Positions 53,244 through 63,779 of a stretch of DNA of 64,000 bases are shown here, in pieces. A program made the position numbers and the translations under genes. The DNA lies in contig CAVRIG010000006.1 of assembly GCA_963721175.1 (NCBI GenBank), positions 62,001-126,000 of the forward strand, written 5' to 3'. The notes beneath the pieces are model-generated. The model ran no database searches, was not told where the DNA came from, and worked only from the letters and a program-made list of their open reading frames with translations. Numbering within the stretch: position 1 is the first letter of the stretch; every line of letters starts with the position of its first letter. This stretch comes from Aliishimia sp963721175 (GTDB taxonomy: Bacteria; Pseudomonadota; Alphaproteobacteria; Rhodobacterales; Rhodobacteraceae).

Positions 53244-54112
53244 TCAGCCGCGACGCTCAAGTGCGTCGGCGACGAGCTCGGTGAACTGGTCGTGCGTCGC
53301 CAGCCGTTGCGACCTCGTCCGCGGTCACGGTCACGCCCCAGTTTCGCGCCATGGCCTCGTACCGAGGCTGGCGGTGCGACAGCGCCTTGGCATAGGTCCA
53401 GCGGATGAAGGCGTCCGGATCGACCTTGTCTTCCGGCAACCCGGTCTCGCGCCAGGTAATCCTTCCAGCAACGGTCCAGGAACTCGGGCTGGTAGGCCAT
53501 CGGTTTGGGCGCGCGGTCAAACCGGCGGATCAGTTCTTCGGTATGCGCGTCGGAGCCCTGGATCCAGATCATCAGCGCGTTGCGCGACAAGCTCGCTCAG
53601 CAGCGGGTCGTGCGGATCGTCGGGGTCCACCCATTCGCAGATCGACCCGCCGGTGTCGCAGATGAAATGCGGATAGCCATAGAGGCGCTCCGCCCGTTCG
53701 ATGAAATACCCGGTGTCGTGCAAGCGCCGCGATCTCCGCCCGTGCGGAACTGCTCCTGACGGTTGCGGTATTCCGCCATCGGCAAGACCGCCCTGCGCTG
53801 GATCGCCCGGCTTGCCCAGGTAGGTCGCGACAGGGGACAGGTTGTCAAAGGTGATGTTGGATCCGATATAGATGCTGTCCGACAGCAGCAGGTCGCGCAG
53901 GAACGGGACCTTCATCGCCTGCGCCTTGGCATTGTCGGTGATGTATTCGCCCATGTAGCGCGTGCCGATCCGGTAATCGATGGAATAGTGGAACCAGTCC
54001 GCGATTCGCGCAGCATCTGGCTGACATGGGTCTTGCCCAGTCCCGACATGCCAAAGACGAGCACCTGCTTGCGCGGGGCCAAGCGCCAGTCGTTCGCCGT
54101 GGAATAGAGCAT
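53244..54112 (-). pseudogene. P-loop ATPase of unknown function next to metA, with about seven frameshifts
   Basis: Assembled from several frames, it reads MLYSTANDWRLAPRKQVLVF, Walker A FGMSGLGKTHVSQMLRES, ADWFHYSIDYRIGTRYMGEY, DSIYIGSNITFDNLSPVATYLGKPGDPAQGG, LPMAEYRNRQEQFR, AEIAALHDTGYFIERAERLYGYPHFICDTGGSICEWVDPDD, RNALMIWIQGSDAHTEELIRRFDRAPKPMAYQPEFLD, ETGLPEDKVDPDAFIRWTYAKALSHRQPRYEAMA, and TELVADALERRG. Joints: near 54010 (one base missing), then 53810, 53745, 53727, 53590, 53450 and 53290 (one base extra each). About 290 residues when repaired. Same direction as metA, 56 bases upstream. The reading order makes sense throughout, so the product is real; its role is unknown. Confidence 0.72.
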
Positions 54113-54189
54113 GTGTTCTTCGCCCCCGCAGTGCTTTCGCAGACCTGTAGAGCATCTGCCGCGGCGGGTGAAGTGGGGCGGTCAGGGCG

Positions 54190-55279
54190 TCAGAAGTTCC
54201 AGCCGACCTTCACGCCGAGGGCGACCGCTTCGTTGCCCCTGAATATGCCCGCGGGGGTCACGGGACCCCGGGTGTTCGCATCGCCCACGTCGACCAGGCG
54301 GATGCCGGTTGTGACCTTCATCTTGTCTACCGTGTAGACCGCCGCCAGCGACAGCGAGGTCAGTCCGTTGGTGGGGCCGAGGTTGCTGACGAAGCTGTCG
54401 GTGGTCTCTTCGTAGGCGACGCTCGCGGCCACCGACCACGTGTCATTGATGCGCCGGCCGATGCCCAGCGAATAGGTGGTCACGTCATCGACGTAGCTGA
54501 CCAGCGAGGCGCCCCCGGTCGCCGCCGCGTAGAGCGCCGGGCGAATGTTAAAGTCGCTCCAGTCGACCCAGCGCACGCCGCCGAAGAGCAGCGTACCGGG
54601 CGCGATGCCGGTCTGGAATTCGAGGTTGACCGATTCGGGCGTGTCGATGGGGGTCGAACTGACCAGCGTGCCGGGCCCGGATTTCGACGGTGTCGAGATT
54701 GTGTTCGATCTCCGAGTTGTAGGTGAGGGAGACCCGCAGCGCGATCTCGGGCCTCTCGTAGGCCATGCCGACGACATACCCCAGCCCGTAGTCGCGTGCG
54801 CCGTTCGCGCGATAGTTGGCCACGAAAGGCACCGCCGCGCTTGCTTCGATCGCCTGCAGACGCAGGCCCGCATGGAGGCTGAAGTTGCTCGGGAAACTGT
54901 ATTGCAGCAACCCGGTGAGGGCCAGGGAGTCGAATTCGGCCGTGGACCCTTGCGCGAAGTAGCCCGTGCCGGTCGGGTAATCGACATCGGCGCCAAAGGG
55001 CTGGTCGAGGATGAGCGCGTATGTGATCCGGTCGTTGAGATCCGCCTTGTAGGCCGCGCCGAACTGAACGTAGGAGGGCGACATGTCACCCGATCCCTGG
55101 CCGCCCAGTGCGACATTCTCCGTGCCCGAGACGCTTGGCGAGGCGACGCCGAAGCTCATCTCGACGTACCGTCCGGTCTCGTAGAGCATCACCATCGACT
55201 GCCCGGTCCGGTCGATGGCACCCGCGTGGACCTGCGCCGCACCCGCCAGCAGCACTGCACTTGCCGCAACCACTCTCAT
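54190..55279 (-). CDS. FadL/OmpP1-type outer membrane transporter (frameshifted here)
   Basis: Outer-membrane beta-barrel of the long-chain fatty acid/aromatic hydrocarbon uptake class. Signal peptide from the ATG at 55279 (RVVAASAVLLAGAAQVHAG), with GGGAGA upstream; mature start GAIDRTGQSMVMLYETGRYVE. Periodic amphipathic strands (FGAAYKADLNDRITYALILDQPFGADVDY) and a terminal aromatic residue (VGWNF). Near 54690 the frame changes by one extra base: NLDTVEI then SGPGTLVSSTPIDTPESVNLEF. Starts an apparent leftward run with the ATPase, metA and hydrolase, 77 bases from the ATPase. Confidence 0.82.
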
Positions 55280-55413
55280 GTCTGTTCTCTCCCACCCATC
55301 GCGGCGCGAGGACATGAGCGTTGCGACGGTCGCAGTTACGGTATTGCGATGCATGTCGATGCGTCAATTCGTGTGGCGCGGGAAATCCGCGCGTGACGCA
55401 ATGCAACAACAAC

Positions 55414-56309
55414 TCAAGAGTGCCGGCGGGTTTCGGTCCAGACGTTGATGTAATTGCCCACGAAGATGATCGCCGCACCGACGAAGACCCAGATCTCGAT
55501 CGTCTCGCCATAGAGCAGCCAGGCAACGACGGCCACGGTCGGCAGGCGGCCGAAGTCGATCGGGCTGACCACCGTGGCCGGCGCGAGCGACAGCGCCTTG
55601 GTGTAGCAGAAATGCGCAAGCAGCCCGCCGAGGCCGACGGCGACGACATATGGCAGGACCTGCAAGTCGGGCACGGCAATGTCGCCATCGATGAGCGTCA
55701 CGGCGAGGCCCATCACAAGCTGCATCGTGGTGAGGTAGAAGAGAATGCAGAGGATGCTGTCGGTGCGCGTCAAACGCTTCGTCGTGATGATGGAGAGCGC
55801 GAAGAAGATCGCGGCGGACGCGGCGGTGATGACACCGGCGTTGAGACCCGCGGCGGATGGTCGGGCGACGATCAGGATGCCGATGAACCCGATCATGGCA
55901 CAAAGTATGCGCGTGCGGGTCAGCCGTTCCCCGAGGAGCAGCGGGCTCAGCACGATGACCCAGAGCGGCGACGTGAACTCCAACGCGAAGACCTGGGCGA
56001 GCGGGATCACGGCTACGGCATAGAACCAGAGGTTCTGACCGGTGAAATGCGCGAGATTGCGCAGAAGGTGAGTGCGGGGATGGCGCGTGCGGATCGCGGA
56101 CCATTTTCCGGTCACAGCGATGACGGCGATGACGATGGCCGCACCGATGGCGGAGCGGTAGGTCATCAACTCGAACGTGTCGAGCTGCGCCGCCGCCTCG
56201 CGCCCCGACACGGCCATGACCGTGAAGGACAGGATCGTGCCCAGCATCCAGGCAGCACCGCGCAAGCTGTCGTTCGATGCGGCGACCGGTGGGGTTTGCG
56301 GCGCGGCGC

Positions 56310-56319
<10 letters not shown>
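55414..56319 (-). CDS. EamA-family (DMT superfamily) exporter
   Basis: 301 residues with ten membrane helices in two EamA repeats. It shows LRGAAWMLGTILSFTVMAVSG in helix 1, the EFTSPLWVIVLSPLLLGERL segment at the end of repeat one, and LSPATVVSPIDFGRLPTVAV-like sequence in repeat two. The start overlaps the 3' end of guaA by ten bases, so it is probably cotranscribed; the relation to GMP synthesis is not obvious. Substrate unknown. Confidence 0.88.
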
Positions 56320-57866
<1,547 letters not shown>

Positions 57867-58094
57867 GCAACGCGCAATAGGCCGCGCCCGCGACGGTGGC
57901 AAGAGCCGGCCCGCGTCAGCCGCGCGCCGGTGGTGGCGTGCGCGCGCGCATGGCTGGGGAATCCGACTTTCGCCGGCGTGTCGCTTTCCCGACTGAATCG
58001 CCGGAAAAGACACAAATCGCCCGTCCCGCTCGGGGTAGACGTGGTGCAGTCAATTCCGCGGAGTTGTCTCCGCATCAGGTCATCGAGGAAAGCC

Positions 58095-59641
58095 ATGGCA
58101 GAGGCAGCAGAGCGCAGGCGCGGTCGGGGCGGCGGCGGCGCCGCACGGCGCGCGGAACGGAGTGCGGTGTCGTTCGCGACCGCGAAGTATATCGAGCGCA
58201 ACATTCCAAACTTCGAAGTGCTGAACGACGAGGCGCTCGAGATCATCGAGACCAATGCCGAGACGGTGCTGGAAGAGATCGGGGTCAACTTCGTCTCGAA
58301 CCCTGCCGCGCTGGAGCGCTGGCAGGAAGCCGGTGCGGATGTCGAAGGCGAACGCGTGCACATCCCGCGCGGCCTTGCGCGCGCAGCTGATCAAGACGGC
58401 GCCATCAACGTATACCCAGCATGCGCGCAATCCGGCGCGGAACGTAGAGGTCGGCGGCCGCAGCCTCGTGCTCGCGCCGGTCTACGGCCCGCCCTTCGTG
58501 CGGGACGTCGATGGCGGCCGGCGTTATGCCACGATGGAGGATTTCCGCAAGTTCGTGAAGCTCGGCTACATGTCGAAATGGCTGCACCATTCGGGCGGCA
58601 CGGTGTGCGAGCCGACGGACATACCGGTGAACAAGCGCCATCTGGACATGCTCCATGCCCACATGACGCTGAGCGACAAGCCCTTCATGGGCTCGGTTAC
58701 CGAACCAAGCCGCGCGCAGGATTCCGTCGACATGTGCGGCGTGCTCTTCGGGCGGGACTTCGTTCAGCAGAACACGGTGATGACCTCGCTCATCAACATC
58801 AACTCGCCGATGACCTTCGACGACGTGATGATGGGCGCGATGGAGGTCTATGCGCGCCAACAACCAGGCCTGCATCGTGTCGCCGTTCATCGTCGGCGGA
58901 GCCATGGCGCCGGTGTCGGTCGCGGGCACGCTGACGCAGGTCATGGCGGAATGCCTGGCAGGGCTCGCCTACAACCAGCTCGTCCGTCCCGGCGCTCCGG
59001 TGATCATGGGCGCCTTCGTGGCGTCGATCGACATGAACTCCGGCGCGCCGACCTTCGGCACGCCCGAGGCGTCGCTGATCACCTATGGCGCTGGGCAGTT
59101 GGCGCGCCGTCTGGGGCTGCCCTACCGGTCGGCGGGATCGTTCTGCGGCTCCAAGCTGCCCGACGCGCAGGCCGCCTACGAGACGTCGAACAGCCTCAAC
59201 ATGGGGCTTCTGGCGGGCGTGAACTTCATGCTGCATTCCTGTGGCTGGCTCGAAGGCGGGCTGGTCTCCTCATTCGAGAAATTCGTGATGGACGCCGACC
59301 AGCTCGGCGTTCTGCACCACATCGCGCGCGGTATCGAAATGGACGAGAACGCGCAGGCGATGGACGCCATCCGCGAAGTCGGCCCGGGCGGCCACTACCT
59401 CGGGTGCGCCCACACGCAGGCGAACTTCAAGCAGGCGTTCTGGAAGTCCGACCTGCTCGATTACAAGCCGTTCGAGACCTGGGCCGATGAAGGCGGACGC
59501 GATACGCAGGAACTGGCACGCCTTCGCGTCGACCAGCTCCTGGCGCAGTATCAGCAGCCGGCACTCGACCCGGCGATCTCCGAGGCCCTGGATGCGTTCG
59601 TGATGCAACGCAAGGAAGCGGAAGCCGACGCGTTCACCTGA
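58095..59641 (+). pseudogene. Trimethylamine methyltransferase family (MttB-like, non-pyrrolysine), two frameshifts here
   Basis: Corrinoid-dependent methyltransferase family COG5598; non-pyrrolysine members act on glycine betaine or other quaternary amines. Start MAEAAERRRGRGGGG at 58095. Frame one runs to IPRGLAR; frame two from QLIKTAPSTYTQHARNP through GTVCEPTDIPVNKRHLDM to EVYAR; frame three from NNQACIVSPFIVGGAMAPVS to the stop at 59641. Joints near 58374 and 58856 each need one base removed. No TAG lies in the stitched frame, so this is not a pyrrolysine enzyme. No corrinoid protein gene beside it. Confidence 0.82.
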
Positions 59642-59946
59642 GTGCCGTTCCGCGAATCGTCGTCTGGCGCGCTCCGGAAGAGGCGCGCTTCGACGACGAT
59701 TGCCGTCAACACATCTATATGACGGGTTACCGAGTAGTTCGCATTACGGATTTCCCGGCGCGCGTTCATCTCCGATTCGATTTCGGTGAGTCTCAGCAAC
59801 GCAACCGCGTGGCGCGGGAGATGCGAACTCCCCAGGATCGAGCGCAGATGATGCTCGCGCCGATAGTGGGTCGCAGCGATTCGCGCGGCCCGCACAAGCA
59901 GGCTTGGCCTTTGCAGATTGGTCAATTGTCCCAAGATATCCGTCAT
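59551..59946 (-). CDS. DUF6477-family protein
   Basis: 131 residues starting MTDILGQLTNLQRPSLLVRAAR, the typical opening of this small rhodobacterial family, with IAATHYRREHHLRSILG, LRLTEIESEMNARREI and ARHIDVLIA-like TRHIDVLTAIVVEARLF. GGAGA precedes the ATG. The last 30 residues overlap the MttB gene on the other strand by 91 bases and look unlike the family, so the true end may be earlier if an indel is present. Divergent from the DUF6456 gene, a pairing I recall from relatives. Function unknown. Confidence 0.72.
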   Translation of the reverse strand: MTDILGQLTNLQRPSLLVRAARIAATHYRREHHLRSILGSSHLPRHAVALLRLTEIESEMNARREIRNANYSVTRHIDVLTAIVVEARLFRSAPDDDSRNGTQVNASASASLRCITNASRASEIAGSSAGC

Positions 59947-60085
59947 TTTCAGCGTCTCCCATGGCTCTTGCAGTCATGCGACCGTGGCATGGGAGTGCGC
60001 ACTGTTGCGCATATCGGGCACTATGCGAACGCTGTCTAAGCGTAGGTTTATCATTTGGAAACAATACTGGGGAGAATGGAGCCCG

Positions 60086-60100
60086 TTAAGGTTTCGGTAA
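60086..60100 (+). promoter_or_regulatory. CtrA-like box upstream of the DUF6456 gene
   Basis: TTAA-GGTTTCG-GTAA followed by CC, one mismatch from TTAA-N7-TTAACC, 20 bases before the TTG start of the DUF6456 gene in an AT-rich stretch. Candidate only. Confidence 0.35.
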
Positions 60101-60119
60101 CCAATATATCAATCATGGG

Positions 60120-61334
60120 TTGTATTCAGCTGTGGATGACCTTGTGCAGAAACCCGACCCAATTGATCGACCAGCGGGCGACATCGTGCGTGACCTGAAA
60201 GGCGGGGACAGAGGCCCGCCCTTTCCGGCGTGGCTGCCTGACGATGTCCGACACTACCTCGCGCATACGGGGGCGGGCGTGTCGATACGGGACCTCGCCA
60301 GGATCAGCGCGTGCCACGCCTCGACGATCTCGCGTCGCGTACGCCGGGTCGAAGCGCAGCGGGACGATCCGCTGGTGGACGCAGCGCTGCGAAGGATGGA
60401 GACCAAACTGAAACCATGCGGCAGGGGGGGCCGCCAGAGTGTTGAAAAGGAATTTCTGCCCATGGCGAACGACACGATCAACGAGGGTTCGGATGAGGAT
60501 CAGACTCTGCACAGGGAGGCCGCACGAATCCTGAGACGGATGTGCGAAAACGGCGCGGTGATGGCCATCGCCAAGGACATGGATGTTGCCGTCGTCGTCC
60601 GCGAGGGTCCGGATGGTGTTACTACCAGAACGGGGGTGGTCGGTCAGGAAACCGCCCAGGCCATGGCGTTGAAGGGCTGGATCGAAACCAAGAGCACCGG
60701 TCGCATTCTGCGTTATTCGATCACGCCTGCGGGACGGGACCTGGTCAAGGACCTTCTCGAACAACAGTCCGGGTCAAGCGCGACCACCGAACAGAACGAA
60801 CTGGCCGAAGCGCCGGCGCGTTTCAGGCATGCGAACGATCCCGGTGAGACGCCCGCGCCGGCGAGGGCCGATTTCTCGACCCGCAAATCCCGCTACAACC
60901 TCGCCGAATCGCCTTTGACGGTTCTGGCGCGGCGGCGCGACCGGAACGGGGAGCCGTTCCTGTCGGACGATCTGGTGCGGTGCGGCGAGCGGCTGCGCGA
61001 GGATTTCGAACTCGCGCAGATGGAACCCAACGTATCGCAGAACTGGAGCAAGTTCCTGACCGCCGGGGTGAGCGAGACGTCGAAGGCGCCGTCTGCCGGC
61101 GGCTACGGTCCCGCCGCCGCGCGTGAGAGGGTCGTCGGCGCGCTGCGCGAGCTCGGGCCCGGATTGAGCGACGTCGCCCTTCGCTGCTGCTGCTACCTCG
61201 AGGGGCTGGAGAACACCGAAAAGCGGATGGGCTGGTCCGCGCGGTCGGGCAAGATCGTGCTTCGGATCGCGCTGCAGCGGCTCAAGCGGCATTACGACGA
61301 GACGCTGACGCCCGAAAGCCAGATGATCGGCTGA
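60120..61334 (+). CDS. DUF6456-domain protein with N-terminal helix-turn-helix
   Basis: 404 residues. N-terminal helix-turn-helix region (about 40-85: VRHYLAHTGAGVSIRDLARISACHASTISRRVRRVEAQRDD). A middle part follows with VAVVVREGPDGVTTRTGVV, and a winged-helix-like MALKGWIETKSTGRILRYSITPAGRDLV. The C-terminal DUF6456 domain (about 255-395) reads SPLTVLARRRDRNGEPFLSDDLVRCGERLREDFELAQM and RVVGALRELGPGLSDVALRCCCYLEGLE. Looks like a DNA-binding regulator. The TTG start at 60120 is uncertain; GTG at 60132 is possible. Confidence 0.85.
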   Translation: MYSAVDDLVQKPDPIDRPAGDIVRDLKGGDRGPPFPAWLPDDVRHYLAHTGAGVSIRDLARISACHASTISRRVRRVEAQRDDPLVDAALRRMETKLKPCGRGGRQSVEKEFLPMANDTINEGSDEDQTLHREAARILRRMCENGAVMAIAKDMDVAVVVREGPDGVTTRTGVVGQETAQAMALKGWIETKSTGRILRYSITPAGRDLVKDLLEQQSGSSATTEQNELAEAPARFRHANDPGETPAPARADFSTRKSRYNLAESPLTVLARRRDRNGEPFLSDDLVRCGERLREDFELAQMEPNVSQNWSKFLTAGVSETSKAPSAGGYGPAAARERVVGALRELGPGLSDVALRCCCYLEGLENTEKRMGWSARSGKIVLRIALQRLKRHYDETLTPESQMIG

Positions 61335-61360
61335 CCCTGCCTCGCGGGTCGGTCCGGGCC

Positions 61361-61777
61361 CTAACGCCTCTTGCGGGGGACACCGTAGAGTTCCAGACGG
61401 TGTCCCTTCAGGTCGTATCCCAGCCGGGCCGCGATACGTTCCTGCAAGGCCTCGATCTCGGTATCGACGAACTCGATAATCTCGCCGGTGGTCAGGTCGA
61501 TGAGGTGGTCGTGATGATCGCGGTCGGCATCTTCGTAGCGGGCCCGCCCGTCTCCGAAATCGACCTTGTCGACGATCCCCGCCTCCTCGAACAGCTTCAC
61601 CGCATGGTAGACCGAGGCGATCGAGACCTCCGGGTCGATCCGGCGGACCCGCGCGAAAAGCTCCTCGACGTCCGGGTGGTCGTCGCTGTCCTGCAGCACC
61701 CGCGCAACGACGCGGCGCTGGTCCGTCATCCGGATGCCCTTGCGCTCCAGCCGATCGAGAATCGAAGTGTCCGTCAT
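61361..61777 (-). CDS. Fur-family metal-responsive regulator (Fur/Mur type)
   Basis: 138 residues from the ATG at 61777 (MTDTSILDRLERKGIRMTDQRR). N-terminal winged helix (DHPDVEELFARVRRIDPEVSIASVYHAVKLFEEAGIV) and C-terminal dimer/metal domain (DADRDHHDHLIDLTTGEIIEFVDTEIEALQERIAARLGYDL). The HHDHLID metal site is intact and the zinc CxxC pairs are absent, as in alphaproteobacterial Fur/Mur proteins that often sense manganese. Downstream of the DUF533 gene on the same strand. Confidence 0.92.
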   Translation of the reverse strand: MTDTSILDRLERKGIRMTDQRRVVARVLQDSDDHPDVEELFARVRRIDPEVSIASVYHAVKLFEEAGIVDKVDFGDGRARYEDADRDHHDHLIDLTTGEIIEFVDTEIEALQERIAARLGYDLKGHRLELYGVPRKRR

Positions 61778-61857
61778 GCCGGAGCAGGTCCCGTGTCGCC
61801 ATGGTCGCGCCGGGTGTGGCATGAGCCGGTCCGCGGGTGCAAGCGCCGACGCAGCCG

Positions 61858-62697
61858 TCATGCGTAGAGTGTCGGTACCCCAAGCTTTTCGTGGATCGCG
61901 TTGACCTGCGCGGCATCCAGACCGAGTTTTCGGGCGAGTTTGTCCAGGTATTCGGCCTCGGCCTTCGAATCGAGGTCGATGCCCAGCACCGACATCGTAT
62001 AGACCTGCGCGGCCAACCCAGCCGGCGTGTCCTGGACCAGACCGTCGATGTCGACAGGGCGTTGCAGTTCCGTCCGCACGAAGTCGGCTTCGCTCTTATC
62101 GACATCGCCGCCGAGATGGTCGAGGATCTTCGACTTCTCGGACTCGTCCAGTTCGCCGTCCGCCTTCGTGGCCTGGATCATCGCGCGCAGCATGAGTGCG
62201 GCAGCGGCCTCCTGATCCGCGCTGGGCGTCATCGGCTCTTCCGGCGTCTCATCGAATTGCGAGTTCAGCACCTCGCCGAAACTGTGGTCGGCCTTGTCCG
62301 GCTTCTGACCGAGTGCGCTGGCCAGTCCGCCGAGCAGGCCGCCGGCGCCGCCGCTGCTGGCGAGACCGCCAATCAGATCCTGCAGGCTTCCGCCGCCCTT
62401 TCCGGAACTGCCGCCGAGCTGCTCGAGGATCTGGCCGAGGCCGCCCTGGCCGACTGATCCGCCCGCAGCATTGCCACCCAGCAGGCCGCCCAGCATCTGC
62501 TCCAGCCCGCCGCCCGTGCTCTTGGCGCCGCCGGAGGATGCGCCGCGTCCGGCAGACGTGCCCGACATTCCCTGCAGCAGCCCGCCGAGGCCGCCACTGG
62601 AGCCGCCACCGGAGCCGCCACGGTTCATCATCGCGGAAGCGCCTTTCGCGACCGCGACACCTACTGCGACCTTGGCGAGAGTTTTCATCAGGCTCAT
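61858..62697 (-). CDS. DUF533 / TerB-like protein with Gly-rich N-terminal region
   Basis: 279 residues from the ATG at 62697 with AAAGGGGA upstream. A short hydrophobic N-terminus (LMKTLAKVAVGVAVAKGASAM) is followed by a long low-complexity Gly/Ser/Leu part (about 25-140: repeats of GGLGGLL, SGGAKSTGGG). The C-terminal TerB-like helical domain (about 165-275) carries DGELDESEKSKILDHLGGD and the terminal GIDLDSKAEAEYLDKLARKLGLD. Acidic loops suggest metal binding. Family function unknown. It lies 80 bases upstream of the Fur-type gene. Confidence 0.85.
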   Translation of the reverse strand: MSLMKTLAKVAVGVAVAKGASAMMNRGGSGGGSSGGLGGLLQGMSGTSAGRGASSGGAKSTGGGLEQMLGGLLGGNAAGGSVGQGGLGQILEQLGGSSGKGGGSLQDLIGGLASSGGAGGLLGGLASALGQKPDKADHSFGEVLNSQFDETPEEPMTPSADQEAAAALMLRAMIQATKADGELDESEKSKILDHLGGDVDKSEADFVRTELQRPVDIDGLVQDTPAGLAAQVYTMSVLGIDLDSKAEAEYLDKLARKLGLDAAQVNAIHEKLGVPTLYA

Positions 62698-62838
62698 GCA
62701 AGTCCCCTTTGTTCCAACCCAAGGCAAGACTTGCACGAAAACCCGCAGCCGTCAGCAATAATTCCGACGCATCGCAAATCGGCCGGAACCGGCCGATCGC
62801 CGATTGACACCGGCGTATAACACGGGCGGTGTTGCGTC

Positions 62839-63762
62839 ATGGACCGCAAGGACAACATCGACCTCTTCGGGGCCGTGGCACTGACCGGATTTTCGCTGCT
62901 GCTCGCGCTCAACCAGGTGGTGGTGAAGGTGGCCAATGGCGGGTTCTCCCCCGTCTTCATGGCGTCATTGCGGTCGATCGGGGGCGCACTGCTGGTACTG
63001 CTCTGGATCCGGTATCGGCGCAAACCGGTCGTCATGCCGCCGGGCGCCACGATCTGGGGCGTGGTCCTGGGCGTGCTGTTTGCGGTAGAGTTCACCTGCC
63101 TGTTCACGGCGCTGGACCTGACCACGGTCAGCCGCGCGTCGGTGATCTTCTACACGATGCCGGTCTGGCTCAGCCTGGCGGCGCACGTGCTCATCCCGGG
63201 CGAACGGATCGGGCGGGCAAAGGCGCTCGGGCTGATTCTGGCGGTCTGTGGCGTGGCGCTCGCATTCGCCGACCGGGGCGACGGGACGCGCACGCCGAGT
63301 CTCGCGGGCGACATCCTGTCGCTGCTCGGCGCCTTCCTCTGGGCCGGCATCGCGCTGGTGGTGCGGGTGACGCCGGCGGGGCGTGCGGCGCCCGAGACGC
63401 AACTGTTCTGGCAGCTGGCCGTGTCGGCGCCGATCCTGTTCGTGATCTCGCTCTTCTTCGGCCCGTTCCTGCGCGATCTCGCGCCGATCCATGTGGGTGC
63501 GCTCGCGTTCCAGATCGTGGCGGTCGTGACGGTGGGTTTCCTGATGTGGTTCTGGCTGCTGAAGATCTACCCGGCGAGCGGTGTTGCGTCGTTCAGCTTT
63601 CTCACTCCGATCTTTTCGGTCTTTCTGGGCTGGCTGCTGCTCGACGAGACAATCAGTCTCTCGGTCTGGATCGCGCTTGGCCTCGTGGCCGCGGGCATCC
63701 TGCTCGTCAATCGTCCGCAAAAGCGGCGGCGACGGGTGGAGGAAGCCGCCAAGGGCATGTGA
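62839..63762 (+). CDS. EamA-family (DMT superfamily) exporter
   Basis: 307 residues and ten predicted helices. It shows FGAVALTGFSLLLALNQVVVKVANGGFSPVFMASLRSIGG in the first repeat and second-repeat blocks LLGAFLWAGIALVVRVTP and PASGVASFSFLTPIFSVFLGWLLLDE near the end. Basic tail QKRRRRVEEAAKGM. Third EamA gene in the window; the three are not close copies. Convergent with selO. Substrate unknown. Confidence 0.9.
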   Translation: MDRKDNIDLFGAVALTGFSLLLALNQVVVKVANGGFSPVFMASLRSIGGALLVLLWIRYRRKPVVMPPGATIWGVVLGVLFAVEFTCLFTALDLTTVSRASVIFYTMPVWLSLAAHVLIPGERIGRAKALGLILAVCGVALAFADRGDGTRTPSLAGDILSLLGAFLWAGIALVVRVTPAGRAAPETQLFWQLAVSAPILFVISLFFGPFLRDLAPIHVGALAFQIVAVVTVGFLMWFWLLKIYPASGVASFSFLTPIFSVFLGWLLLDETISLSVWIALGLVAAGILLVNRPQKRRRRVEEAAKGM

Positions 63763-63779
63763 CCTCTCCCGAACGGGGA

